Shown here: one piece after another, positions 44,443 through 53,340 of the stretch
Position numbering within the stretch: the first letter of the stretch is position 1
Layout: the number at the start of each line of letters is the position of its first letter
Assembly (NCBI GenBank): GCA_027625095.1
Contig: JAQBXN010000001.1
Coordinates: forward strand, 1 to 64,000
DNA: 64,000 bases
Origin: Planctomycetota bacterium
GTDB taxonomy: Bacteria > Planctomycetota > PUPC01 > JACPCR01
Reading direction: 5' to 3'
Made by a program: the position numbers and the translations under genes
The notes under the pieces: model-generated
Seen by the model: the letters and a program-made list of their open reading frames with translations, nothing else
The model's database searches: none
What the model was told of the DNA's origin: nothing

Positions 44443-46314
44443 ATGAACTCACCAGCAGATTTGCCGAAGCGAGAACCCGGATTTGAAGAAGTCCTCGTGC
44501 GGCCCGGGGTGCGTGTCATCATGCGCGATGGTGTTGAGCTGGCCACGGACATCTACCTGCCGGCGAGCGGGGGAAAAGTGTTGGATGTACCCACGCCGTC
44601 GCTACTGCTTCGGACGCCCTACAACAAACAGCCAGGCAATTCGGTTTCGGCCATGCGGCTGGCAAGACACGGTTACATGGTGGCCACGCAGGACGTGCGC
44701 GGGAGGTACGAATCAGACGGCGAGTTTAACCCGATCGCTCAGGAAGCCGAAGATGGCTACGACGCGATCGAATGGCTGGCCGCCCAGCCGGAGTGCGACG
44801 GGCGTGTAGGAACTATGGGCGGTTCGTACATCGCCTACGCCCAGGGAGCCGCCGCAACTCAGATGCCGCCGCACCTTGCTGCCATGTGTCACTATTTTGG
44901 CTATCCGCACGGTTACCACACTGCACGGCAGGGAGGAGCACTCGATCTGTTCTGGTTGTCCTACTTCGTCATGATGGCCGCGGATGGCAAAGAAGCGCAG
45001 AAGGATCCGGCGGTGAGGGAAGCATTGTTGCAGATGCGTTTCGAGGAGTGGCTTCACCGATGGCCCATTCGCCAGGGACAGTCACCGCTCGCACTTGCGC
45101 CGTCCTACGAACGCGCTTTTTTCAATTTTCTGCGCCACGAATGCCTCGACGATTTCTGGCGCCAGCCGGGAATGAGCCCGGCCGAGCATCTGGAACTCTG
45201 GCCCGATGTGCCTGCGCTCTGGGTCTGCGGGTGGCTCGACCACTACCCTTACTGCCACCCGGATACACTCGCTTTCTCACGCCTTACCCGGCTTGGCCAC
45301 CCCAATCACTTTGTTGTCTTCGGCCCCTGGACTCATGGAGACGTGGGAAAGAAGATCGGCGAGACGACGTTCGGGGAATCATCCACAAGAGATGCAGTTC
45401 TCCCTGATTACGAACTCCGCTGGTTCGACCGCTGGTTCAAAGGAATCGACGACGAGGGTGTCTTCGCAACTCCGGCAAAGTATTTCATTATGGGCGGCGG
45501 AGACGGATCCAGAGACTCCGACGGTCTTCTTCAGCATGGTGGCCAATGGAGAACGAGCCAAGCCTGGCCGCCGGAAGAAGTCGAGACAGTGCCTTACTAT
45601 CTCCACGCGCAGATTCTGCTTTCAACGGAGGTACCTCACCTTGGCCAGGCCGCGACGACCTTCCGGTGCGATCCCGCTGACCCGGCCCCGAGCAGCACTG
45701 GCGTCTGTTACACAGTAACTCGTCTTGCGGGAGGCGGAACAAAGCGCATCAACACCAACGGAGCCTGGGACCAGCGTGAGGGAACCCATCTCTGGGCAGC
45801 GAAGGATCCAAAACTTCCCCTGATGGCACGCCAGGACATTGTCGTGTTCCAAACGGAGCCGCTTCTGGAAGACATGGAAATCACCGGCCATCCTGTTGTG
45901 GAATTATGGTTCTCGACGGACGCAGCCGATGCTGATTTTGTCGCCAAGCTTGTGGATGTGTATCCACCGTCTGCCGCTGACCCGGACGGTTTTGCCCTCG
46001 CCGTTTCGGAAGGCATTCAACGAGCAAAATTCCGTGACGGATTTGAGAGCCCATCACTTCTGACCCCTGGACAGATTTATCAACTGAGGATTGAGATGCG
46101 GCCACTCTCAAATCTATTCAAGAAGGGGCATCGCCTGCGCGTCGATATCACTGGAAGCAGCTTCCCGCACTTCGACGTGAACACACACACCGGGCGCAAT
46201 CCGTCCGAAGACCACGAGAAGCGAGTCGCACACCACACGATACTTCACCAATCGGAACACCCGTCGCGAATCCTGCTGCCGGTCATACCGTCATGCTCCC
46301 CGCCTGAGTCTTAA
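44443..46314 (+). CDS. CocE/NonD family serine hydrolase (X-Pro dipeptidyl-peptidase fold)
   Basis: A 623-residue hydrolase. An alpha/beta-hydrolase domain (about 20-330) has the nucleophile Ser128 in GTMGGSYIAYAQ, the GRYESDGEF strand, and the catalytic-His region FGPWTHGDVGKK. A C-terminal jelly-roll (about 390-600, MEITGHPVVELWFSTDAADA, RLRVDITGSSFPHFDVN) is typical of the S15/CocE group. The family hydrolyses esters or amides (cocaine esterase, glutaryl-7-ACA acylase, X-Pro peptidase). There is no signal peptide, so it is cytosolic. It begins 24 nt after the DUF6288 gene, so they are probably cotranscribed; the substrate is unknown. Confidence 0.93.
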   Translation: MNSPADLPKREPGFEEVLVRPGVRVIMRDGVELATDIYLPASGGKVLDVPTPSLLLRTPYNKQPGNSVSAMRLARHGYMVATQDVRGRYESDGEFNPIAQEAEDGYDAIEWLAAQPECDGRVGTMGGSYIAYAQGAAATQMPPHLAAMCHYFGYPHGYHTARQGGALDLFWLSYFVMMAADGKEAQKDPAVREALLQMRFEEWLHRWPIRQGQSPLALAPSYERAFFNFLRHECLDDFWRQPGMSPAEHLELWPDVPALWVCGWLDHYPYCHPDTLAFSRLTRLGHPNHFVVFGPWTHGDVGKKIGETTFGESSTRDAVLPDYELRWFDRWFKGIDDEGVFATPAKYFIMGGGDGSRDSDGLLQHGGQWRTSQAWPPEEVETVPYYLHAQILLSTEVPHLGQAATTFRCDPADPAPSSTGVCYTVTRLAGGGTKRINTNGAWDQREGTHLWAAKDPKLPLMARQDIVVFQTEPLLEDMEITGHPVVELWFSTDAADADFVAKLVDVYPPSAADPDGFALAVSEGIQRAKFRDGFESPSLLTPGQIYQLRIEMRPLSNLFKKGHRLRVDITGSSFPHFDVNTHTGRNPSEDHEKRVAHHTILHQSEHPSRILLPVIPSCSPPES

Positions 46315-46449
46315 CTGAACGCTACCACGTACCTGTGGGTGGGTAACACTTCCCTGCCTTGACAGGCAGTGCCGATTCATCCAATCTTCGTACCCCTATC
46401 GAAAAATACGCGTCTTCACTCTCATCTCACACCTTCACTCTTTTGGCCA

Positions 46450-47757
46450 ATGTCCAGCGAACTCGCCCGATTCATCCAACAGACTCCGCTCGTCGATTCC
46501 CACGAACACCTTGGCAAGGAGCAGGATTATCTCGACAACCCACCGGATATTCTGCAGAACCTTTTCGCTAACTACGTCACGGCTGATCTGGTCGTCGGTG
46601 GCGCAAAGCCCGAGGCGGTGAACGCACTGACTAATTCGAAGGATCCGGATATCAGGACACGCTTCGAAGGGGTTCGAAAAGCGTGGGAAGCGTCCAAACA
46701 CACCGGCTACGGCGAAGCAGTGCGATATATAGCCAGCCATCTCTATCAGATGGACGAGATAACGCCGGACTCCCTCGAGGCAGCGCAGAAACTCCACCAG
46801 CAATGGCTTGGAGAAGGGAAGCGGTACAGCATCCTGCGCGAGATGGGCAACCTGGATCATGTGCAGACGGATGACTTTTGCTGGCCATGCTTGCCTGATG
46901 AATCCGGGCCTGAGTTCTTTTTCTATGACCTGTCATGGGCGTCGTTCTGTGGAGGAAAACCTGATTTCAAAGCCCTGGCCGGTGAGACCGGGATCGAAGT
47001 GGCCGATCTGAAAACGCTGAGAGACGCGATGGGCGTTCTCTTCGACAAATACGCGGACTGCGCCATCGCCATCAAGTCACAGCATGCGTACAACCGAACG
47101 CTCCAGTGGCATGAACGCAGCGACACTCAGGCCGAAAGCGCGCTGAATACATATCTATCTAATCCCGGTGAGCAGAGTGAAGAAGACCGGCTCTGTCTTG
47201 GCGATTGGTGCTGGGCCCGTGGGATCGAACTCGGCATCGATCACGATCTTGCTTTCAAGATCCACACCGGCTATTACGCCGGCCACAGCCGCATGCCGGT
47301 GGACTACATCCGAAGCGGCAACATGTGCAAGCTGCTCGCCAGGTACATCGACGCCCGATTTGTACTGATGCACATTTCGTATCCCTACAACGACGAACTG
47401 GTGGCTATTGCCAAGCATTACCCGAACGTTTATCCCGACCTCTGTTGGGCCTGGAGCATTGACCCATATTCATCATCTGATTTTGTTCGCCGTTTCATTC
47501 ACGCCGTTCCGTCCAACAAACTTCTTATATTCGGCGGTGATACGAGGCATCCCTCCTCTTCCATCGCATACGCATGGCAGGCTCGCAAATGGCTCACATA
47601 CGCCCTGGAGAGCGAGGTCAACGAATGCCTGTTGACCGAGAAAGAAGCCATCGCACTTGCCGGACGCTTCATGCGCGAAAACCAGTACGAGTGTTTTCGT
47701 GTGGAAGAGAAGCGCAGACTTGTTGCAGAGGCGAGAGCGGAAGCGGCTGCCGGTTAA
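46450..47757 (+). CDS. Amidohydrolase superfamily (TIM-barrel) hydrolase
   Basis: About 435 residues from the ATG at 46450 (MSSELARFIQQTPLVDSHEH). The open frame extends to 46369, but that part has no family resemblance. Metal motif HEH (D-S-H-E-H, residues about 18-20), a barrel His in FKIHTGYYAGHS, FVLMHISYPYNDELV and the late Asp in LLIFGGDTRHPSS fit the amidohydrolase_2 family (decarboxylases and hydrolases of the metal-dependent superfamily). Substrate unknown. It follows the CocE-type hydrolase by about 135 nt and precedes the SprT-like gene by 27 nt. Confidence 0.88.
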   Translation: MSSELARFIQQTPLVDSHEHLGKEQDYLDNPPDILQNLFANYVTADLVVGGAKPEAVNALTNSKDPDIRTRFEGVRKAWEASKHTGYGEAVRYIASHLYQMDEITPDSLEAAQKLHQQWLGEGKRYSILREMGNLDHVQTDDFCWPCLPDESGPEFFFYDLSWASFCGGKPDFKALAGETGIEVADLKTLRDAMGVLFDKYADCAIAIKSQHAYNRTLQWHERSDTQAESALNTYLSNPGEQSEEDRLCLGDWCWARGIELGIDHDLAFKIHTGYYAGHSRMPVDYIRSGNMCKLLARYIDARFVLMHISYPYNDELVAIAKHYPNVYPDLCWAWSIDPYSSSDFVRRFIHAVPSNKLLIFGGDTRHPSSSIAYAWQARKWLTYALESEVNECLLTEKEAIALAGRFMRENQYECFRVEEKRRLVAEARAEAAAG

Positions 47758-47784
47758 TTTTAATTTTTCGAGGTTCAGAAGTTC

Positions 47785-48972
47785 ATGCCTACCATCCAGA
47801 TCAAAGGCCTCGTACGTCTTGCCAGCACGGTGAAGGAACAGCTCCAGCAGGGCATCCCGGACAACCGTATCGAGGAATTCAGACGGCGGGTGGCGGATGC
47901 CGTCCATCAAGTCGAAACCATTTGCTCGTCAGGGGGCCTGACACCCGATCACCTGCCTGTGCCTTCCCGCCGTGCTTACTACGGACTTAAGGATATCGAT
48001 TTCGAAAATTTACCGACGAGACTGGCGCCGGTGAAGCCGGAGACACTCAAGATCCGCAATGGAGTGCACAACCTCAAGGTCTTCCACCATTTCGTAAACA
48101 AATACGTAGCGCTGAACGCGGTCGACCGCGCGGTCGATGTGATCAAACCGAAACTGCAAAACTGGGTCGAACAGTTCGAGGCGATTCTGGATAGACGCAA
48201 CGCAGGCCCGCATAACCTCGAGGCCCGTACCGGCCGAGCCTATGCCTTCTTCAAGCTGCTTGCGACGGACGGCCGGCTGCGCTGCCACATTGATACAGTT
48301 CATCGCTTCTACCTGCTCACCAAGGATTCATCGCTGTCCCCGATGAAGTGTGAGTCATTCATTGAGCTTTCCTATCTCAACTATCTCTACATGGCGGAGG
48401 TAAGAAAAGGGAAACGTGTCTATCAAATGGACGTGGGTTTCCTTGGTGCTGACGATGAAGTTCTCAGAGACCTGATGCGCTGCATTCATCAAAGCGACAG
48501 TGAGGTGAAACGGCGAGTCAATGACTTCCAGATCCATGAAAGCTACAAGGCCGTCCTTTCTCAATTAGCGATGATTCTCGGGCCCTCAGAGGGGAATGCG
48601 AAGGGCCGTGAATTCGACATGGATGAGATTTTTGAAACGGTGAACAACACCTATTTCAACGGCAGTATGGAACGGCCGCGACTGCGATGGAGTCAGAAAG
48701 AGACCTTCAGAAAATTCGGTCACTACTCATTCATCAAAGACGAGGTCATGCTCTCTTCCACGCTTGACCATCCGGACGTGCCTCGATTCACGGTGGAGTT
48801 TGTGATGTATCACGAACTCCTGCACAAGAAACACGGCCTGCGAATCGTAGGCGAAAAAAAATTCGCCCATACGGCCGCTTTCAAGGCCGATGAAAAGCGT
48901 TTCGCACACTATCAGGAAGCAGAAAAGGTGATCAGCAAATTGGCAGAGGAGCGGCGACGGGCAATGTTTTGA
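47785..48972 (+). CDS. SprT-like zinc metalloprotein with unknown N-terminal domain
   Basis: A 395-residue protein. The C-terminal SprT/M48-like part (about 275-395) reads EIFETVNNTYFNGSMERPRL, GHYSFIKDEVMLSS, VEFVMYHELLHKKHG with the zinc motif HELLH at 343-347, then a later His/Glu. This layout is that of minigluzincins related to SprT/DUF45. The N-terminal 270 residues (VKPETLKIRNGVHNLKVFHH; YLLTKDSSLSPMKCESFIEL) match nothing I recognise and may be helical. No signal peptide. The C-terminal module suggests a DNA-protein or protein protease, but the usual zinc ribbon of SprT is absent. It directly follows the amidohydrolase gene. Confidence 0.8.
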   Translation: MPTIQIKGLVRLASTVKEQLQQGIPDNRIEEFRRRVADAVHQVETICSSGGLTPDHLPVPSRRAYYGLKDIDFENLPTRLAPVKPETLKIRNGVHNLKVFHHFVNKYVALNAVDRAVDVIKPKLQNWVEQFEAILDRRNAGPHNLEARTGRAYAFFKLLATDGRLRCHIDTVHRFYLLTKDSSLSPMKCESFIELSYLNYLYMAEVRKGKRVYQMDVGFLGADDEVLRDLMRCIHQSDSEVKRRVNDFQIHESYKAVLSQLAMILGPSEGNAKGREFDMDEIFETVNNTYFNGSMERPRLRWSQKETFRKFGHYSFIKDEVMLSSTLDHPDVPRFTVEFVMYHELLHKKHGLRIVGEKKFAHTAAFKADEKRFAHYQEAEKVISKLAEERRRAMF

Positions 48973-49143
48973 CTCACGGGTTCATGTTGCCTGATAGCAG
49001 GAACCAAAATGGTTTCATCGATTAGTGATCGAGGGTATCCACAACGCAGGTAAGCCTGATCGCCTCGGTGTCTTTATAAGCCCGTCGCTCGCGCTCAAAG
49101 GTAGTTTCGGATACCGAACGGCGGCAGTTTGAGGATTACATGA

Positions 49144-50790
49144 ATGAGAGAATCGAAGCCACTTTTTCATTTACTGTCTGCAACAATTGTTATGAAACTC
49201 AAGTCAAACACGCATTCCGCTGAGCCACCTGTGAAACGCAGGTCCTATCTTTTCACCGTTATCCTCACTGTTGTTTACCTCGGTGGAGAACCCATCTTTT
49301 CCGAAGCCCCACGCCCAAACATCCTCTTTGTTTTTACCGACGACCACGCTGCCCACGCCATCAGTGCCTACGGCTCAAAGGTCAATAAGACGCCCAACAT
49401 GGACCGGTTGGCGAATGAAGGCATGCTCTTCCGAAATTGCTACGTCACCAACTCTATCTGCGGCCCAAGCCGCGCGGTCATCCTTACGGGCAAGCACAGC
49501 CATCTGAACGGTTTCATTCACAACGGAAATACCTTCAATGGCGAACAGCAGACCTTCCCGAAGCTCCTTCGGAATGCTGGTTACCAGACGGCCATCGTCG
49601 GCAAGTGGCATCTCGGGAGCACTCCGACCGGTTTTGATTATTTCGATGTTCTTATCGGCCAGGGCCCTTACTACAACCCGCCAATGAAGACCATCGTGGA
49701 CGGCAAAGTCGTCGTTCAAAAGAACACCGGCTACACGACGGATGTCATCACTGATAAGACGCTCGCCTGGCTCAAAGATCAGCGCGACCCAAACAAGCCG
49801 TTCATGCTCATGTACCAGCACAAAGCACCACACCGAAATTGGCAGCCCGGCCCTCAATATCTGACGCTGTTCGACGACGTAACCATCCCTGAGCCGGCGA
49901 CACTCTGGGATGATTACAAGGGCCGAACGTCTTCCGCCTCTGAACAGGCGATGACCATCCGCAATCATCTCAGCCCCAATGACCTGAAGCTGAACGCCGG
50001 CCCGGGCAATCTTACACCCGAGCAGAAAAAGCTTTGGGATGCAGCATATGGCCCCAAGAACAAAGCCTTCCAGGAAGCGAAGCTCGAAGGCGACGACCTT
50101 GTCCGCTGGAAGTATCAGCGCTACGCCAAGGATTACCTCCGCTGCATACAATCCGTCGATGACAACCTCGGACGAGTGCTCGACTATCTCGATGAAACCG
50201 GGCTCTCGAAAAATACCGTTGTCATCTACTCATCCGATCAGGGCTGGTATCTCGGCGATCACGGCTGGTACGACAAGCGCTGGATGTACCAGGAATCACT
50301 CATCATGCCTCTGATAATCCGCTGGCCCCAAGCCGTTAAGCCGGGTTCCGTGAATGAGAGCATCGTTTCCAATCTAGATTTTGCCGAGACCTTCCTCGAC
50401 CTCGCCGGTGTAGAAATTCCATCGGACATGCAGGGCCGAAGCATCGTTCCGTTGATGAAAGGACAGAAGCCTGCCGACTGGAGAGAAAGCTTCTACTACC
50501 ACTACTACGAATTCCCCGGCGCTCACAACGTGAACCGCCACTACGGTGTAACCAACGGCAAACACAAGCTCATAAACTTTTATCACAAGAAGGAGTGGGA
50601 ACTGTTTGACCTGTCAAAAGATCCAAACGAGCTGATGAGCGTTTACGCCAACCCCGAATATGCAGAGGTGAAAAAGTCCCTCGAAACCGAACTGGCACGC
50701 CTGCGTAAACAGTTTCAGTTGCCCGAAGATGAGCCCGCGCCCCGAAAGCCACCCCCGGCAAAGCAGGAAAAGAAGAAGCCTGAAGCTTAA
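49144..50790 (+). CDS. Sulfatase (arylsulfatase/S1 family)
   Basis: A 548-residue enzyme with the metal-site [16 protein letters not shown] (58-72) and the formylglycine-generating motif CGPSR (Cys106 to Arg110), the standard C-x-P-S-R type. [15 protein letters not shown] and [20 protein letters not shown] are further family blocks. An N-terminal hydrophobic segment (about 33-50) followed by FSEA suggests export. The substrate is probably a sulfated polysaccharide or small sulfate ester. The Cys type needs a formylglycine-generating enzyme, which is not in this window. The tail is Pro/Lys-rich. The start could also be the ATG at 49192. Confidence 0.95.
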   Translation: MRESKPLFHLLSATIVMKLKSNTHSAEPPVKRRSYLFTVILTVVYLGGEPIFSEAPRPNILFVFTDDHAAHAISAYGSKVNKTPNMDRLANEGMLFRNCYVTNSICGPSRAVILTGKHSHLNGFIHNGNTFNGEQQTFPKLLRNAGYQTAIVGKWHLGSTPTGFDYFDVLIGQGPYYNPPMKTIVDGKVVVQKNTGYTTDVITDKTLAWLKDQRDPNKPFMLMYQHKAPHRNWQPGPQYLTLFDDVTIPEPATLWDDYKGRTSSASEQAMTIRNHLSPNDLKLNAGPGNLTPEQKKLWDAAYGPKNKAFQEAKLEGDDLVRWKYQRYAKDYLRCIQSVDDNLGRVLDYLDETGLSKNTVVIYSSDQGWYLGDHGWYDKRWMYQESLIMPLIIRWPQAVKPGSVNESIVSNLDFAETFLDLAGVEIPSDMQGRSIVPLMKGQKPADWRESFYYHYYEFPGAHNVNRHYGVTNGKHKLINFYHKKEWELFDLSKDPNELMSVYANPEYAEVKKSLETELARLRKQFQLPEDEPAPRKPPPAKQEKKKPEA

Positions 50791-50890
50791 TAGGTACCTC
50801 TAATCGTTCCTGAATGTTCCACTGCCACCGCTGATGTGTAGAAGCTCGCTCTCTAAATTCGATGGATTCTTATGCTTCCGAAGCCTTGGG

Positions 50891-50918
50891 TAGACAACCC
50901 ACCTACCCCCGTTATAAT
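50891..50918 (+). promoter_or_regulatory. Candidate promoter of tRNA-Phe
   Basis: TAGACA (50891-50896) and TATAAT (50913-50918) are 16 nt apart; the tRNA starts 50 nt after the -10 box. Confidence 0.45.
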
Positions 50919-50967
50919 TCCCGCCTTCAATTTTGGGGCTGGTCCTCAAGCTTGAAAAGACACGGTA

Positions 50968-51040
<73 letters not shown>

Positions 51041-51050
51041 CTTCACTAAA

Positions 51051-51088
51051 AGCCGCTGAAAGCGCCCAAACAGGGCGTTTCAGCGGCT
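51051..51088 (+). terminator. Hairpin terminator after tRNA-Phe
   Basis: AGCCGCTGAAAGCGCCC pairs with GGGCGTTTCAGCGGCT across AAACA, with one bulged G, followed by TGTTGTTTGTT. It sits 10 nt after the tRNA. Confidence 0.75.
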
Positions 51089-51309
51089 GTTGTTTGTTCT
51101 GGGAAAGATCGCCTTCACTGGCGTCTGATGACATCAAACGGCCCGAATTGCCTGGATTCTGCAACCGGCGCCCATCCTTGTGGCTTAGGTACCAGAAAAG
51201 GATGCTCATTGTGGCCTGTTCAACCCGGTTCCTCTCTGATTCTGCCTATCCTGACTGCCATTCATGCAGGAGGAGGCGGGCTCATCACTGGGGTCTTGAG
51301 GCAGTACTG

Positions 51310-51487
51310 TCATGACCCGCGCCGACCAGAAATTGGAGTCTCTATCGCGTTCAGTCTTGTGGAATTGAATCCCTGGATTGGCTGGAATCACCTGGAGGTC
51401 GAAGGCAGTCGTCTTCACAACCTTTTGTTCAGCGTTGGTCAGCCTTGCGAGGCTATCGGTGAAGGTGTCAGCGATTAGGAATTCCAT
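51310..51487 (-). pseudogene. N-terminal remnant of a UvrD-type helicase with RelE-like domain
   Basis: The frame begins MEFLIADTFTDSLARLTNAE, then KVVKTTAFDLQVIPANPGIQ and FHKTERDRDSNFWSARV. This closely resembles the RelE-like N-terminal domain of a family of superfamily I (UvrD-like) helicases. Similarity stops after SARV, where those proteins continue with RDIRLIV. The helicase body is absent, so this is a truncated 5' end. The region downstream on the minus strand runs into the tRNA locus. Confidence 0.6.
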
Positions 51488-51914
51488 GCTGGGGCTTGGT
51501 CTGGATTTCGTAATTCAGGCTTCCAGCGTGAACAATTGATTCCACCTGAACAGGTTGGGAAGCAAATTCTACGAATGAATAGCGCTGACTTGAGCGCAGC
51601 CATAGCCGCAAGCTGCTGGCAGCCTTGTCGTTACCCAGATCGCGTAGGCTCCCCCTGCCAGCTCGTCTGGCAGGAGAGCATAGATCTGTTGGCTAGAAGG
51701 CCAGGAACGGTTGAATTCGACCCCTGCCAGCAAACAAGGGCTGTATCTCATTTGGGGGGCGCTTTTAGCTTAGAGATCTCATTCACCCGTAAGTAAGCTC
51801 AAAGGGGGTCTCGGACGCTGCACGCGATCTGGGTAATGACAAGGCAGGACGCCTGTCCTACAAAGAATTCGTTCACACCGCCTTTCAAACAACACCGGCA
51901 CCCTTACTCCCTAC
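51488..51914. other. 427-nt gap with REP-like palindromes
   Basis: No gene is visible. It contains the third copy of the 45-nt element (51655-51699) and a palindrome GGCAGGACGCCTGTCC (about 51843-51858). Confidence 0.55.
51655..51699 (+). repeat. 45-nt palindromic element, third copy
   Basis: CTGCCAGCTCGTCTGGCAGG, then AGATCT and GGCTAGAAG, align in order with the two copies at 40046-40159. Confidence 0.5.
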
Positions 51915-52244
51915 TCATCGCCTTGGTCTACGTCGCCGATTGGGTCGTTCTTGTTTCTTGTTGTTTTTCTCGCCCACGCCACCTGGTGGCTCACAACAGC
52001 CTTCTATTTCGAAATCCTCGTATGGTTCATCCTGGCCGGTGATGCATTTGAAACAGGCGATCCCCGCCAGAGCTGCGCCTGCTACCCATATTTCCTCACC
52101 GCAATCGCAGCGCTTGCCTTTTTTGTATTCGCTCTTGGCATAAAGGATCTCTTCCACGATCTCCGCCCTGTTCAGGTCTGGACACTCCTCAAAGATGAAA
52201 TCTGCGAATTCATCCGGCCGAATTGGAATGAAGCCTTTTTTCAT
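51915..52244 (-). CDS. Hypothetical cysteine-rich (zinc-binding-like) protein
   Basis: About 109 residues from the ATG at 52244 (MKKGFIPIRPDEFADFIFEE); the open frame extends to 52280. The middle has KRCDCGEEIWVAGAALAG, then IACFKCITGQDEPYEDFEIE and GCCEPPGG, giving a CxC..CxxC cysteine set that could bind zinc. The first 50 residues are helical and acidic; the last 20 are Arg/Lys-rich. An opposite-strand frame at 51951-52289 overlaps, but its composition looks less protein-like. No family recognised. Confidence 0.6.
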   Translation of the reverse strand: MKKGFIPIRPDEFADFIFEECPDLNRAEIVEEILYAKSEYKKGKRCDCGEEIWVAGAALAGIACFKCITGQDEPYEDFEIEGCCEPPGGVGEKNNKKQERPNRRRRPRR

Positions 52245-52374
52245 GGGGTGGGATTCTACTTTTCCGTCCGAAGTCCACAAAGGGGCTGACAGAGGCCATC
52301 AACTGTTTTACCGCTTTCGTTCGACTCGATAGCATCCGGGCAATCCGCCGAGGCTGCCGAACCGTAACCGGCTC

Positions 52375-52619
52375 AAGATTCAGGGAGCAGGATTCAGGAT
52401 TCAGTGAGGCCATACCTCTGGGAAGGCACACGTCTCGCTGGCATTAGAGTGAGCTATCGCTCGCCTTGAGGGCGAGCGGGGCACCTGTGTTCCCAGCGGC
52501 GAACCTGACGGAGTGTTGGATCCTCCTAAGTTAAGTTACAGTCCCGAAAGTGAGCTTCGATTAGATATTGGAGTAACGGCTGCCTGCCGCCTGAATCCTT
52601 AATCCTGAATCCTGAACCA
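52375..52619. repeat. Leader of the site-2 protease gene with 7-nt repeats
   Basis: Between the Cys-rich gene and the protease lie GGATTCAGGATTCAG (about 52390), a palindrome CGCTCGCCTTGAGGGCGAGCG (52458-52478, given as arms CGCTCGCC and GGCGAGCG), and a final AATCCTTAATCCTGAATCC run (about 52595-52615) that ends four bases before the ATG. Confidence 0.6.
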
Positions 52620-53309
52620 ATGGAATTTATCACCCACGGGCTAGTCTGGTACATCAATCTGCTTCTGGCGGTCACGCTGCACGAGGCCGCACATGCGTTT
52701 GCTGCGCACCTGCTTGGTGATTCAACCGCGTACGAAGGGGGGCAGGTCTCACTCGATCCCAGGCCGCACCTGAAGCGTGAGCCCTTCGGCACGATTTGGT
52801 TTCCGATCATTTCGTTTATCCTGCAGGGGGGGCAATTCATGATGGGCTGGGCAAGCGCGCCCTATGACCCCCACTGGGCTCTGCGATATCCCAGGCGGGC
52901 TGCATGGATGGCTGCGGCAGGCCCGGCTTCGAACCTGGTGATCACGATTTTTGCGTTCGTCTTGTTGAAGGTAGGTTTGAGCAACGGTTTCTTTCTCTTG
53001 CCGAACAAGATGTCACTCACCACTGTGGTGACCGGCGGTGCAGGCATGGCTGCTTCCGCAGGGCTGATGTTAAGTGTGATGTTCTCACTCAATCTGATCC
53101 TGTTCCTTTTTAATCTCCTTCCCGTGCCCCCGCTCGACGGCAGTTCGATCCTGGTTCTTTTTCTGCCAGAAGAGTTGGCCGAGCGATACACAGAAGCCCT
53201 CATGAGATCGCCGTTCCTTTCCATTATCGGACTCATCCTCGCCTGGAATTTCGCTGGCTATCTGATCGGGCCGGTATTTCAGTGGGCGGTCAGAATGCTT
53301 TACTCGTGA
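52620..53309 (+). CDS. Site-2 protease family (M50) membrane metalloprotease
   Basis: A 229-residue integral membrane protein with the zinc motif HEAAH (21-25) in helix 1, the GPASNLVITIFAFVLL helix (about 100-115), and the third-ligand motif NLLPVPPLDGS in a later helix (about 166-176). It is the minimal Rv-type/SpoIVFB-less M50 group without PDZ or CBS. Such proteases cut substrates within the membrane, often in signalling; the substrate is unknown. It begins right after an intergenic repeat and is followed after 31 nt by a large kinase gene, so the two are likely cotranscribed. Confidence 0.93.
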   Translation: MEFITHGLVWYINLLLAVTLHEAAHAFAAHLLGDSTAYEGGQVSLDPRPHLKREPFGTIWFPIISFILQGGQFMMGWASAPYDPHWALRYPRRAAWMAAAGPASNLVITIFAFVLLKVGLSNGFFLLPNKMSLTTVVTGGAGMAASAGLMLSVMFSLNLILFLFNLLPVPPLDGSSILVLFLPEELAERYTEALMRSPFLSIIGLILAWNFAGYLIGPVFQWAVRMLYS

Positions 53310-53340
53310 AATCCAGGGGCATTCATTCGCCTCCAGGTGT

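Noticed and set aside
51951-52289. Plus-strand hydrophobic frame of 112 codons
   Set aside because: It is antisense to the Cys-rich frame, which has ordered cysteine spacing and a better start; the hydrophobic run is likely its shadow, though not proven.
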